This document shows, piece by piece, positions 34,030 to 42,202 of a stretch of 49,971 bases of DNA (positions within the stretch are counted from its first letter, which is position 1; every line of letters starts with the position of its first letter). The notes below the pieces were generated by a model that worked only from the letters and a program-made list of their open reading frames with translations, did no database searches and was not told the DNA's origin. The position numbers and the translations under genes were made by a program. The stretch comes from Methylobacterium nonmethylotrophicum (GTDB lineage: Bacteria > Pseudomonadota > Alphaproteobacteria > Rhizobiales > Beijerinckiaceae). The stretch spans positions 1 through 49,971 of the forward strand of contig NZ_SRLB01000043.1 of assembly GCF_004745635.1 (NCBI RefSeq), read 5' to 3'.

Positions 34030-34043
34030 GCGCAATTAATTGC
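34030..34043. repeat. Right copy of GCGCAATTAATTGC
   Basis: These 14 bases are identical to 26976-26989, and the copies are 7054 bases apart. The copy lies 61 bases after the methyltransferase-HNH stop. The flanks differ from those of the left copy outside the 14-mer. The remaining 160 bases to the next gene are AT-rich without further recognisable features. Confidence 0.8.
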
Positions 34044-34205
34044 ACGGTCCCATCGACAAGGTCAGGCGGCTCGTGCACCGCACCGAACCCCGTGGGTAAT
34101 TACCAATCGGCTAATTTGATTGATATATCTGATTGTAATTTCGGGTAAGTCCCTTGGAATAGATCTCTTGGGATATGATTTTATGTATGGGATCGGGCGG
34201 CAGCC

Positions 34206-35519
34206 TCAGTCCTCCGCCGCTCGGCGCACGAACGGACGCCGACCGTTCTTGACCTTGCCGCTGCTCTCCCAGCCGAGCCGCACCAGGATCGCCTTCACCC
34301 GCAGCTGCTCCATCCGATTGAACTTCTGGATCTCCATGAACAACGCACCGGAAGCCACCTCGCTCAGGGTGACGTCGTCCTTACCGGCGAGCCACTTCCC
34401 GATCAGCTCCTCCCATGCGTCGACCTCGAACCGCGCCTCTTGTTGCGGCTTGATGAACTCGGCCTCAAACTCGGCGTCTGGCCAGGATCGCGCGCCCGCC
34501 CGGTACATGACCACGGCCTCGGCGAAGAGTTGGTCCCGGTCTCGCGCCAGGGCGTCGAGATCGATCCTGCCCGTCTTCACCGGCCAGAACCGCCGGGCCC
34601 CCGTCTCGTCGCGCAGGTACGCCGGCATGTTCGTTGTGCCGATGAAGACGCACATCCTGGGTTGGGCGACATCGCAGCGGCCATAGGGTGGCCGGTATTC
34701 ATCGATTTGCCGACTCATGAAGCTCTTGAGTGCGTTGGCATCGGCCTTGGTGGTCGCCGACAGCTCCGAGATCTCGACCAGCCACTTACCCCGGAGATGC
34801 AAGCTTACATCCTTACCGGAGCCGATGTCGGGCAAGTTGTCGGAAAACCAAGAGCCGCCGAGCACCCTACAGGCCGAGGACTTCTTCCGGCCTTGCGGAC
34901 CTTCCAGCACGAGCATGTAGTCCGCCTTACAACCCGGATCGAAGATCCGCGCCACCATGGCGACCAGGAACATCTCGCTGATGCCCCCCGTGTAGGCGGC
35001 GGGTTCGGCGCCGAAGTAGTCGATGAGCCACATCCGGGCACGCGGGATGCCATCCCACACCAGCCCCTCCAGATAAGTCCTCACCGGGTGGTGAGACTGC
35101 CCCGCTGCGTGTAGCTCGATTGCCTGGTGCGTCGTCTCCTTCGACAAACGCGTGATCCCGGCCAGCTGCAGGTACTCCTGCAATGCCGTGACGTCGGTGT
35201 CCTTCACCGGGCGCTCCTTGAACGGACGCCTCGACCGTTCGTCTGGTCCCCCCGGTACGGGCTGAGCGAGCATGATCTGCTGACGCATCTCGTCCAGGAC
35301 GAAGCACCCGCCGATCTCCGGGACGGCGCGCAAGGCCACCATCGCGTTAGCGACGTTGGCGATCGGTTCCCCCTTATCGGACCGCTGACAGTCCACCAGC
35401 CATGCAGGGGGCGGGACCCTACGGGTGCCGACCGCCTCGTCGTTCGCCGGCGGCGGCAGCGGACGTCCCGGTTCGAAACGGAACATCCTATAGGCTTCTG
35501 CCTCGACCTCAGGCGGCAT
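34206..35519 (-). CDS. VapE-family (virulence-associated E) ATPase/helicase
   Basis: This 437-residue protein is of the VapE/DUF5906 type found in phage, satellite and plasmid replication modules. Walker A GPQGRKKSS starts at 207 (YMLVLEGPQG), with the acidic motif KWLVEISEL near 250 and family segments ALKSFMSRQIDEYRPPYGR, FIGTTN and TGARRFWPV. It probably unwinds DNA at an origin with the upstream primase-like protein. Its start overlaps the Toprim gene end by 11 bases and has GAGGGG upstream. It may be shorter than some homologues because the primase part is a separate gene. Confidence 0.85.
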   Translation of the reverse strand: MPPEVEAEAYRMFRFEPGRPLPPPANDEAVGTRRVPPPAWLVDCQRSDKGEPIANVANAMVALRAVPEIGGCFVLDEMRQQIMLAQPVPGGPDERSRRPFKERPVKDTDVTALQEYLQLAGITRLSKETTHQAIELHAAGQSHHPVRTYLEGLVWDGIPRARMWLIDYFGAEPAAYTGGISEMFLVAMVARIFDPGCKADYMLVLEGPQGRKKSSACRVLGGSWFSDNLPDIGSGKDVSLHLRGKWLVEISELSATTKADANALKSFMSRQIDEYRPPYGRCDVAQPRMCVFIGTTNMPAYLRDETGARRFWPVKTGRIDLDALARDRDQLFAEAVVMYRAGARSWPDAEFEAEFIKPQQEARFEVDAWEELIGKWLAGKDDVTLSEVASGALFMEIQKFNRMEQLRVKAILVRLGWESSGKVKNGRRPFVRRAAED

Positions 35520-36435
35520 CGGGGCGTCCCCTCATCAGGTCGTTGAGATCCGCCTCGCGGCGGCGCGGCCGCACGAGCACGACTTCGACATCCCGCCAGC
35601 GCTCGACACAGGCCTTGGCCGCGGCGCGCCCGGCCTGGTCGTTGTCGACCGCAATCCAGAGTTGCGTGACGCCGGGCAGAACTGGGAGCCGCGCGATCCC
35701 CCCGGCCGAGACGAGGCTCCACACCGGGGCGGCCCCGAACTCCGGGATGCACTGCAGCGAGAGGGCCGTTTCGATCCCCTCGGCGATGCCGAGTCGACCA
35801 CCAGCCTCGGCCCGCGACCCGAGCTTAATCGCTCCATTCGCGATCGGGCCCATCGAGCGCCGGTCGACACCGTCGATCTCGACCTTGATGCCTTCGAGTG
35901 ACAGCGCCGTGCGGTGGATACCACGCAGGTAGTCATCCTCGACGTCGCGAACCAAGGCCAGCATCGCCGGCGTGCGGCGACCCCGGCCGAACGGGCACTT
36001 GGGATGATAGCGCACGACGGTGTCGCCGGCCGCCGGGAGGGCGAGGCCGCGGCTCCGCAGGTACGGCTCCACCGGCGTCCCTTGCGGGTCGATTGCTTCG
36101 TCCCAGAGCCGCTTGGCTTGGTCGACCCGCTTACGATCCTCAGCGGACAGCTCGCGGGAGGGTGGAGATGCACCGGGCGCCAGCGCCGTCGACGACCGCC
36201 GGCCGCCGATCGACGCCGGCGGCAGGTCCATCAGGCGGAGGACCTTGTCCTTCGCCAGCAGCGGACAGCCCTTGGAGAACAGCCAGACGAACAGTCCCCC
36301 AGAACAGTCCGGCGCGATCTTGATCGCCATGGACCGGTCCCGCTCGGAGTGCCCGGGCGCGGGGGCGTACACCACCTCGCCACGGCAGACCTCGCCCCGG
36401 GTGACGCGGGCGATCGTGTAGAGATCGAACTCCAT
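35509..36435 (-). CDS. Toprim-domain primase-like protein
   Basis: A 308-residue protein with a C-terminal Toprim fold: catalytic Glu219 (LGIAEGIETALS) and the DxD-type motif D264-N-D266 (IAVDNDQAGRAA). The N-terminal region (PVEPYLRSRGL, RYHPKCPFGRGRRTPAMLAL) resembles the zinc-binding/DUF7146 part of phage and plasmid primases. The ATG at 36435 overlaps the preceding stop by one base; a GTG at 36438 is also possible. With VapE it would form a primase-helicase pair. Confidence 0.85.
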   Translation of the reverse strand: MEFDLYTIARVTRGEVCRGEVVYAPAPGHSERDRSMAIKIAPDCSGGLFVWLFSKGCPLLAKDKVLRLMDLPPASIGGRRSSTALAPGASPPSRELSAEDRKRVDQAKRLWDEAIDPQGTPVEPYLRSRGLALPAAGDTVVRYHPKCPFGRGRRTPAMLALVRDVEDDYLRGIHRTALSLEGIKVEIDGVDRRSMGPIANGAIKLGSRAEAGGRLGIAEGIETALSLQCIPEFGAAPVWSLVSAGGIARLPVLPGVTQLWIAVDNDQAGRAAAKACVERWRDVEVVLVRPRRREADLNDLMRGRPDAA

Positions 36436-36887
36436 CACGCCCCCCCGCGATCGTCAGCGAACACCTCGACTTCCGTGTCCGGGGCGACCCGTCGGACGAA
36501 CGCTTCCCACGCCCGTTCGAACTCCGGTCCGGTCTCGATCACGATTGCGGCGCGCCCGTCGCGGGCGAGCTCGGCGCATCGCTCATAGGCGGCGATCACC
36601 GGCTCGCACGGGACGATGCTGACCCCTGCACACGCCCTCATCAGGGCGCCGAGGGAGCCCTCATCGAACGCGGCCGGCCCGAGGGCCGGGCCCATGTCGT
36701 CACCGACGAGGGCGACAAACAGCGGCACGGTTGGCGGGTCGAACGCCCCAACATGCTGGGTGACGATCAGGAAGCCGCAGCCCGTGGCCGCCATAGCGTC
36801 GAGGATCGGCTCCACGTAGGCCGGGAGAACCTTGCGCAGGGCGGCGAGCTGGCGCGGGGTGACGGGCTCGACGGGAAGGTCCGGCAT
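36435..36887 (-). CDS. Hypothetical protein in the replication module
   Basis: The 150-residue product starts from the ATG at 36887, which overlaps the upstream stop as TGATG. It reads as an alpha/beta protein (CGFLIVTQHVGAF, VPLFVALVGDD, RAAIVIETG) and is acidic. I do not recognise a family. Position and coupling imply a role with the Toprim and VapE proteins. Confidence 0.6.
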   Translation of the reverse strand: MPDLPVEPVTPRQLAALRKVLPAYVEPILDAMAATGCGFLIVTQHVGAFDPPTVPLFVALVGDDMGPALGPAAFDEGSLGALMRACAGVSIVPCEPVIAAYERCAELARDGRAAIVIETGPEFERAWEAFVRRVAPDTEVEVFADDRGGA

Positions 36888-37129
36888 CACGCCCCCCTCT
36901 CGTCGCTGGCCGGAGCCGCTGCGACGGCGGGCTCGACGCGGTGCGCGGCCGCGTAGGCTTCCACGTCCGCGACCCGGTAGGCCACGCACCGGCCGAAGAC
37001 GTAGGCGGCCGGACCGGTACCTGCGGCCCTTGCCTTGTTCAGGAAGCTCTCGCTGACGCCGAGGCGGCGTGCCGCCTCCCACGTCTTCATCGGCCGCTCC
37101 CCGGGCGGGAACATCCTCTCGGTGCGCAT
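36887..37129 (-). CDS. AlpA/excisionase-like helix-turn-helix protein
   Basis: An 80-residue protein with a MerR-like HTH (KTWEAARRLGVSESFLNKAR, then GPAAYVFGRCVAYRVADVEA), as in AlpA or Xis regulators of integrative elements. The start at 37129 has an excellent GGAGGT ribosome site 5 bases upstream. It heads the Toprim-VapE group and may control it, or may direct excision if the module was once integrated; no integrase is visible. Confidence 0.75.
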   Translation of the reverse strand: MRTERMFPPGERPMKTWEAARRLGVSESFLNKARAAGTGPAAYVFGRCVAYRVADVEAYAAAHRVEPAVAAAPASDERGA

Positions 37130-37273
37130 CGTGACCTCCGTGCGGTCGGTCGCCGGTGTGGCGCCGATCCGCGGGAGATCAGACGGGAAAAGCCGAGCCG
37201 TGGCTCGCCCGATTGCGTTGAAGACGAACGGCTCTTGCGTTGAACGCACCCGCTCCGGGCGGGCGTGGCGGCG

Positions 37274-38317
37274 TCACGTGCCCCTGGCGAGGACGCTGAG
37301 CTCCGATTTCACGCCGCCGCGCTCGTCCGGGTGCCGGAGCAGGGTAGCGAGGATCTTCAGCTTGTACGGTGACGGAGCCTCGTCGAACTTGTCGTACGCC
37401 TCCCACGCCTTCTTGATCAGCTCTTCGAGCCGTCCGGCGGGGATGGTCAGGCCGTCGGGGCCGCGCCCGTTGGTGATGCGCAGGGTGCGGGCGACATGCA
37501 GGGCGAAGTCCAGGTACGGCGCGGTACCGACGTGCAACGCCGACGCGGGGAGCTCGGCCTCGGCCAGTTCCGTCTCGGACGGCAGCGCGGCGAAGGCGGC
37601 ACGCCATCCCGCGCGGAGTACGCTTAGGTCGACGCAGACGTGGCCGCGCATCTCCTGTCCGTCGAGGACCATTGAGGCCGCACAGGACTCCACGAAGGCC
37701 GCGGACGCCCCATCTTCGCGCCAGTGGGCAGGCGGGATTGGCACGCTGCGCCCGTCCCCGTCGACGAGAACTGCACCGAGAAGCCCCTCGGCCAGGACTT
37801 GGCGGTAGCGCCTGACGAGCTGCTCCTCGAACGGAACCACCCGCACTTTCAGGGCATCGGGCAGCGGCGCGCCGATCGCAGCGAGCCGCCCGGCGCTCAG
37901 TCCCGCCCGCAGCCGCGTGAGCGATAGGCAGCCGATCACCGGGGGGGCCAGCGTCAACTCGAGGGTCGTGACGGCAGCAGGCAGGAAACCTTGCTCCCTC
38001 ATGTACAAGGGCTGGCCGTGCTGCTCCTTGAACCTGACAGAAACCTTGAAGCTTGTCGGGTCGCGCCTGTCCGGCCCACTGCCTGCCTGGATCCGCAAGG
38101 CAGTGGACACGACGGCATAACGTATCAGCCGCGGCGGAAGCCGTACTCCGTTCGGGCCCCGGGTGGGCGCATAGCGATCGATGCTGAGACTGCAGTTCTC
38201 AAAGGGCACAGGGGCCCTCGCCTCCAAGTCGGTGCCGTGGTTGTCGTGCAGGATGGCTGCGGCCAAGTAGGTCGCCGCGAACGGCAAGGTGACGTGGCCA
38301 GGAGGCAGGAGGGGCAT
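37274..38317 (-). CDS. Hypothetical protein upstream of the replication module
   Basis: The 347-residue product has an even, coding-like composition over its whole length, with a mixture of beta-rich segments (TSFKVSVRFKEQHGQ, VTTLELTLAPPVIGCLSLTR) and a helical, basic C-terminus (RLEELIKKAWEAYDKFDEAP, PYKLKILATLLRHPDERGG). No domain is recognised. It lies between the iteron-rich region and the HTH-Toprim-VapE genes on the same strand, so it could be an origin-binding or replication accessory protein. No clear ribosome site precedes the ATG at 38317. Confidence 0.55.
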   Translation of the reverse strand: MPLLPPGHVTLPFAATYLAAAILHDNHGTDLEARAPVPFENCSLSIDRYAPTRGPNGVRLPPRLIRYAVVSTALRIQAGSGPDRRDPTSFKVSVRFKEQHGQPLYMREQGFLPAAVTTLELTLAPPVIGCLSLTRLRAGLSAGRLAAIGAPLPDALKVRVVPFEEQLVRRYRQVLAEGLLGAVLVDGDGRSVPIPPAHWREDGASAAFVESCAASMVLDGQEMRGHVCVDLSVLRAGWRAAFAALPSETELAEAELPASALHVGTAPYLDFALHVARTLRITNGRGPDGLTIPAGRLEELIKKAWEAYDKFDEAPSPYKLKILATLLRHPDERGGVKSELSVLARGT

Positions 38318-38409
38318 CGGACAACGCGCGGAGTTAGGTACGGGGAGGTGAATTGTCCGAGGCAGGGCGTTAAGCGGCCGTTCCCCTTCGTCCGACGCGG
38401 AGCTGGAGG

Positions 38410-38431
38410 TTATTCACCGGAGTGTGGATAG
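38410..38431. other. Two DnaA-box-like 9-mers, part of a candidate oriV
   Basis: TTATTCACC (38410-38418) and TGTGGATAG (38423-38431, reverse CTATCCACA) each differ at one place from the DnaA box TTATNCACA and are separated by 4 bases. They lie directly upstream of iteron-like repeats (38485-38588) and of the replication module, an arrangement expected of a theta-type origin. Confidence 0.5.
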
Positions 38432-38484
38432 CCGGGAGCGTCGCGGTGGCGAGGGGATCCTGAAGTCGGCCGAGTGGCGACGCG

Positions 38485-38588
38485 CAACGCTGGGCAACGC
38501 TGCCGCCCTTAGTTTCTCCCTCGATGTTCATCCGCGCCCGTGTCGGAAGATTTTAATGACGCCTGCGTTCTCAGCGTTGCCAGCGTTG
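38485..38588. repeat. Inverted pair of tandem CAACGCTG repeats
   Basis: CAACGCTGGGCAACGCTG (38485-38502) carries two copies of the octamer. Its inverse CAGCGTTGCCAGCGTTG (38572-38588) carries two more, spaced 9 bases apart, with a related unit (GAGAACGCAGG on the reverse strand) beside it. Four exact octamers in about 100 non-coding bases are very unlikely by chance. They look like binding sites for a replication or regulatory protein. Confidence 0.65.
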
Positions 38589-38659
38589 TGTGGTGGCTCC
38601 GGGTGAACAGGGATGGGCGATCGCCGACCGAACGCCCCCCCTTTGCCGCAAGACGAGCT

Positions 38660-38676
38660 GTGCATATATAGTGCAC
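38660..38676. promoter_or_regulatory. Operator-like dyad before the toxin-antitoxin operon
   Basis: GTGCA-N7-TGCAC, with an AT-rich centre TATATAG that may also be the -10 region, lies 23 bases upstream of the antitoxin start. Another AGTGC follows at 38680. Such dyads are typical sites for autoregulation by Xre-type antitoxins. Confidence 0.55.
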
Positions 38677-38699
38677 TGAAAGTGCGTAAGGTGGTCGCG

Positions 38700-39101
38700 A
38701 TGAGCGTTGGTGCAGCTATTCGCGAGGACGCCCCTGCGATCCTCGTGTCGCGGTTCATGGACGAGCTCCAGGAGCCACGGAAACCCTACATCTCGTCCGA
38801 GCGCTTCGCCGAGCGCTTAGGCATGAGCAAGATGACCCTGGCGCGTCTCGCCGGCGTCCACCGCAACACGCTACGTACGAACCCCGCCTCCGAGGTCCTG
38901 CAAGCCCGCCTGCGCGAGATGATCAAGATCATCATCGCGGCCAGCCAACTCACTGGGGATATCGAGAAAGCCAAGTACTGGTTCATGAATGAACCGATCT
39001 TGGACTATCGTGGCAAAACCGCAGCCGAACTCGTTTCCGACGGCAAGTTCGAGGCCGTCCTGGCCTTCCTTGAAGACCTGAGGAACGGGGCATCCGGGTG
39101 A
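38700..39101 (+). CDS. Xre/MbcA/ParS-type antitoxin
   Basis: A 133-residue protein with an HTH segment (SERFAERLGMSKMTLARLAG, HRNTLRTNP) and a C-terminal toxin-binding DUF2384-like region (GDIEKAKYWFMNEPI, GKTAAELVSDGKFEAVLAFL). It starts at 38700 and overlaps the RES toxin gene by 4 bases. It would neutralise that toxin and repress the operon through the upstream dyad. Confidence 0.9.
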   Translation: MSVGAAIREDAPAILVSRFMDELQEPRKPYISSERFAERLGMSKMTLARLAGVHRNTLRTNPASEVLQARLREMIKIIIAASQLTGDIEKAKYWFMNEPILDYRGKTAAELVSDGKFEAVLAFLEDLRNGASG

Positions 39102-39622
39102 TCATCACCCGGTTCCCTGCGGAGCGGATCTTCTATCGGTACCTCACACCCCGTTGGTCCTATCTTCCCCTGAGCGGCGCAGGTGCGGCGACGGGCGGGG
39201 GCCGGTTTAACCGACCGGGGATTGAAGCGCTCTACCTCAGCACGGAGCCCGAGACCGCCTATGCCGAGCTGAAGCAAGGCGCTTCCATCGCGCCGCCTGC
39301 CACGCTCGCAGCCTACAAGGTCAGGGCCGACGAGATCGTGGATTTCTCGGGCGATTTTGACCCTGCGACATGGTCGCCCGATTGGGCCTCATGGAATGCG
39401 GACTGGAAACACATCGCCCGCATCGAGAGGCGTATCCCGCCATCGTGGATCCTGGCGGACGGCGTGATCGCCGCGGGGCGACGCGGCCTGCTGTTCCCAT
39501 CGACGCGCCGGCCCGGTGGTACCAATCTCGTCCTGTTCTCGGCCAATCTCACGGGCGGCGACGCGCTTACCGTGCACGACCCTCACGGCGACCTGCCCGT
39601 CGATCAATCCTCGTGGCGATGA
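39098..39622 (+). CDS. RES-domain toxin (NAD+-degrading type)
   Basis: A 174-residue protein with the RES fold signature: Arg36 in GGGRFNRPG, Tyr46 in ALYLSTE, and Glu57 in TAYAELKQG. RES toxins break down or phosphorolyse NAD+ and stop growth when the antitoxin is lost. It starts with GTG within the antitoxin stop. It probably stabilises the replicon. The residues seen suggest an active toxin. Confidence 0.9.
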   Translation: MIITRFPAERIFYRYLTPRWSYLPLSGAGAATGGGRFNRPGIEALYLSTEPETAYAELKQGASIAPPATLAAYKVRADEIVDFSGDFDPATWSPDWASWNADWKHIARIERRIPPSWILADGVIAAGRRGLLFPSTRRPGGTNLVLFSANLTGGDALTVHDPHGDLPVDQSSWR

Positions 39623-39649
39623 AGCTGCGCCAGCAGGGGCGTACCGAAC

Positions 39650-39905
39650 CAGCCATCCTACGCCGACGCAATGCCCCTGGCGGGCGTTGGTCCATCGGCC
39701 ATTGCAGCGCTGTGGCCGAGGCGCCTACGGCGACGAGCAGCGTCCACACAAAGCTGTAAGATCCCGTTGCGTCCAGGATCACACCGCCCATCCAGGCGCC
39801 TGCGAATGACCCGAGCTGATACGAAAGGAAGATCACCCCGAATAGCAGGTTGAAGTGCCGCAGGCCGAAGAGCGCGCCGATCAAGCCTGAAACCAAGGGC
39901 GCCAC
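39650..39905 (-). pseudogene. C-terminal fragment of an MFS transporter
   Basis: The minus strand encodes LIGALFGLRHFNLLFGVIFL, SYQLGSFAGAWMGGVILD and SYSFVWTLLVAVGASATALQ, clearly the last two or three helices of a major-facilitator protein. Sequence upstream in that frame (RYGIWPS) is not membrane-like, so the first nine or so helices are missing. It is a decayed fragment of foreign or rearranged DNA next to the toxin gene. It does not belong to either MFS gene of the ars cluster. Confidence 0.7.
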
Positions 39906-40253
39906 GGATGGCCAGATCCCATAGCGATCAAATCCGTCACGAACTTGAAGCTGGTTTGCGCGATCAGCCTACCAAGTAGCGCCATGCGCAGATTACCGCC
40001 TTGTCGTCGGAGGGGGCATCTCGCGGATAAAATCTCGCTACCCCGTGAAGCGAGGCCCGCTCCCGATTGGACCGAAGTGCACGAGCTAAGGCGTGGAGTA
40101 TGCTAAATCCGACAATGGCTGTGGATAATTCGCCGCACCCTCTCTCCCAGGCAAGGCAGGATCCTTGTGCTCTGAGGGCCAAACGTGGTTAGTGAACCGT
40201 TAAGCCAATCCATAGGGGTGGACAGCGAACTGTGCGCCTGTCATACTCCTTGA
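39906..40253. other. Gene-poor spacer with an exact DnaA box
   Basis: No supported gene. CTGTGGATAA at 40119-40128 is the reverse complement of TTATCCACAG, an exact DnaA box. It is isolated, about 1.7 kb from the candidate origin, so it may be coincidental. Confidence 0.45.
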
Positions 40254-40688
40254 ATGGGTGCTGCTCAGGAACATCGCTCTAGCCCGGCCGAGGAGGCGTC
40301 AGCCTTCCGCGTGGACTCAATGGTCCGCGGCATTCTCAGCCTGCTGGAGACTCTCTCTCCAGCCGAGAAGCAACTCGTCGTGCGGCGAGTTACAGACGCA
40401 CTCCGACCAATCCGAACTCCAAACGCGGGCGACGTCCTCAGCGTTGTCGTTCAACTCATGCCACGCACCGGCACTTGGACAGTCGACGATCTAAAAAAGA
40501 CAATCGAAAAATCAGGCGTCGAGGCAAAGCCTAAGGAAATTTACAACGCGCTCGGCTATCTAACGCGCCGCAAGCATATACAGAGAATTTCTTATGGCCG
40601 ATACATGGTAGATGGTGCCATGGTTGAGACGGCCGAAGATCTGGGTGAAAGCAACCGCTACGAGGAGAGCTATCAGGAACAATCCTGA
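40254..40688 (+). CDS. Hypothetical winged-helix-like protein
   Basis: The 144-residue product includes LVVRRVTDALRPI, a helix-turn-helix-like centre (WTVDDLKKTIEKSGVEAKPK, EIYNALGYLTRRKHIQRISY) and an acidic tail. The central part resembles small winged helices that read DNA. The N-terminal start is unsure, because no ribosome site precedes 40254; an ATG at 40320 is possible. There is no operon partner. Confidence 0.6.
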   Translation: MGAAQEHRSSPAEEASAFRVDSMVRGILSLLETLSPAEKQLVVRRVTDALRPIRTPNAGDVLSVVVQLMPRTGTWTVDDLKKTIEKSGVEAKPKEIYNALGYLTRRKHIQRISYGRYMVDGAMVETAEDLGESNRYEESYQEQS

Positions 40689-40910
40689 AAAACCGATCTT
40701 TATTTTGCGTGCGTAATCACACGCGCAAGGAAATTTGACCAACGGAATTAGAAGGGCCGTCGAGTGGCTAGACTCGACGGCCCGGAAGTTCCGACCCGCA
40801 TGACTCTGAGCCAGGCGCGGGACAGGCTGCATCACAGCGGGTGCTATAATGGCGTCTGCATGCCTCTGGTCAAGCCTGGCTTACACATACGAGCCATGAA
40901 AGGCACGGCT

Positions 40911-41120
40911 ATGAGCAACCGACCCTTCCCTTCTTATTGGATGTATAAAGACAACAAAGGCGAGTGGCGCTGGACCTACCACGCCAGCAACGGACTGGCA
41001 ATTTCTGTCAGCAGCGAAGGGTATAAGCGTAGATCAGACTGCGAAAGAAGCATCGAAATCATGAAGGGATCGCACAACAGCCCGACATGGATGCCTTCAG
41101 ACCTCTTGCACGCAGCCTGA
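40911..41120 (+). CDS. DUF1508/YegP-like small protein
   Basis: A 69-residue protein with the pattern of the DUF1508 repeat: WMYKDNKGEWRWTYHASNGL, ISVSSEGYKRRSDCERSIEI. The start at 40911 precedes the domain directly; the long upstream reading from 40764 adds unrelated residues. The function of the family is unknown. Confidence 0.7.
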   Translation: MSNRPFPSYWMYKDNKGEWRWTYHASNGLAISVSSEGYKRRSDCERSIEIMKGSHNSPTWMPSDLLHAA

Positions 41121-41174
41121 ACATGCGTGGCTCGGCGTAGAGCCGAGCCATCCTTGCTTCTGATGGAGAGTTTG

Positions 41175-41429
41175 ATGTCGACTTGGGATGTTGCTGTTGT
41201 CCGCGAGCAAGGCGTCAACTTCGCGGTCGTCAGTGTTCGCGATAGTGTTATCGACAGCTTCGGCGACCGAGACAAAGTCGTACGCACCTTGAGCTACGAA
41301 TTAGGTGTTCCTACCGTCTTGATAGGCGCACGAGATAGCCGCCTGTATGGCCGATCCGACATCGTCCGATTTCTACAGAACGTGCATCCGTCCCGTCTGC
41401 CTTGGCGGAGGATCACGCTGGCGGCATGA
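41175..41429 (+). CDS. Hypothetical small protein
   Basis: An 84-residue product from an ATG with GGAGAG 6 bases upstream. It reads as a compact alpha/beta fold (TWDVAVVREQGVNFAVVSVR, YELGVPTVLIGARD, GRSDIVRFLQNV). No family is recognised. It follows the DUF1508-like gene by 54 bases on the same strand. Confidence 0.6.
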   Translation: MSTWDVAVVREQGVNFAVVSVRDSVIDSFGDRDKVVRTLSYELGVPTVLIGARDSRLYGRSDIVRFLQNVHPSRLPWRRITLAA

Positions 41430-41518
41430 AGCCTCGGGCGAGCGCACCCATGGGACCTCCGATCCCGGGCACGCTCGCCCTCTCTGACGGCCCGATTGGC
41501 AGAAACTTTTGTCCAGCC

Positions 41519-42202
41519 TTACATCCGTTGCGCCGGGGGAGGACGCTCAATCCAGAAGGGGATCCGACAGGCACGGCGCCCCCCCTGGATCAGGATCTCG
41601 CCTGCCTCCCGGCAAGTTGCCAGCGCAGCCTTTGGGTCGTTCCAGCGCATCAGGTCGGTCCATAATGCCGCGGCGCCCGGTCCCTCCCGGAAGGCTGCGC
41701 GTACGCTATCCTCTATGGTGGTGATCTCCGCCCGCGCGGAACGGTCGCCGGCCCACCAGCCGCCCGAGATCCCGAGGATGAGGGCGCCGGCGACGGCAAG
41801 TCCGACCAGGACAGCCGTGCGCCGGTCGAGCGCCCGCACGCGGTCGGTCAGCGCCCGCTCTGCCGTATCGGCCAGCACGGTCGAGAGCCTCCTCACCGTC
41901 TCGGCCTCCGCTGCCTGGCACTCGGCCCGGAAGCGATCCGCTTCCGCATCGGCGAACTCGCGACCATCCAGCAGGAGGCCGCCGAGCCGGCCAGTGACGT
42001 CTTCCGCCGTCAGGGCGAGAGCGGATCGCTGCTGGCCCAGGTAGACGACGGTGCGGGCAAGCGCCTCGACCAGGGGGGCCATCGGATCCCCGGGCTGAAG
42101 ACCCGCCGCTCGTGCGGCTTCGCGGAGAGCTCGGCCCATCCGGACCGCTTCGGCGAGGATGGGGACGCTGGACGCCTCCACCGCATCAGGGCCGCGGCTC
42201 AT
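41519..42202 (-). CDS. Membrane-anchored mobilisation-region protein
   Basis: This 227-residue protein has a helical N-terminal half, one strong membrane segment (AVLVGLAVAGALILGISGGW) at about 131-153, and a C-terminal part with WNDPKAALATC and RRACRIPFWI. The start at 42202 overlaps the P-loop gene end by 4 bases. It resembles hypothetical proteins often found beside plasmid relaxases, but I give it no name. It may anchor the transfer complex to the membrane. Confidence 0.6.
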   Translation of the reverse strand: MSRGPDAVEASSVPILAEAVRMGRALREAARAAGLQPGDPMAPLVEALARTVVYLGQQRSALALTAEDVTGRLGGLLLDGREFADAEADRFRAECQAAEAETVRRLSTVLADTAERALTDRVRALDRRTAVLVGLAVAGALILGISGGWWAGDRSARAEITTIEDSVRAAFREGPGAAALWTDLMRWNDPKAALATCREAGEILIQGGRRACRIPFWIERPPPAQRM

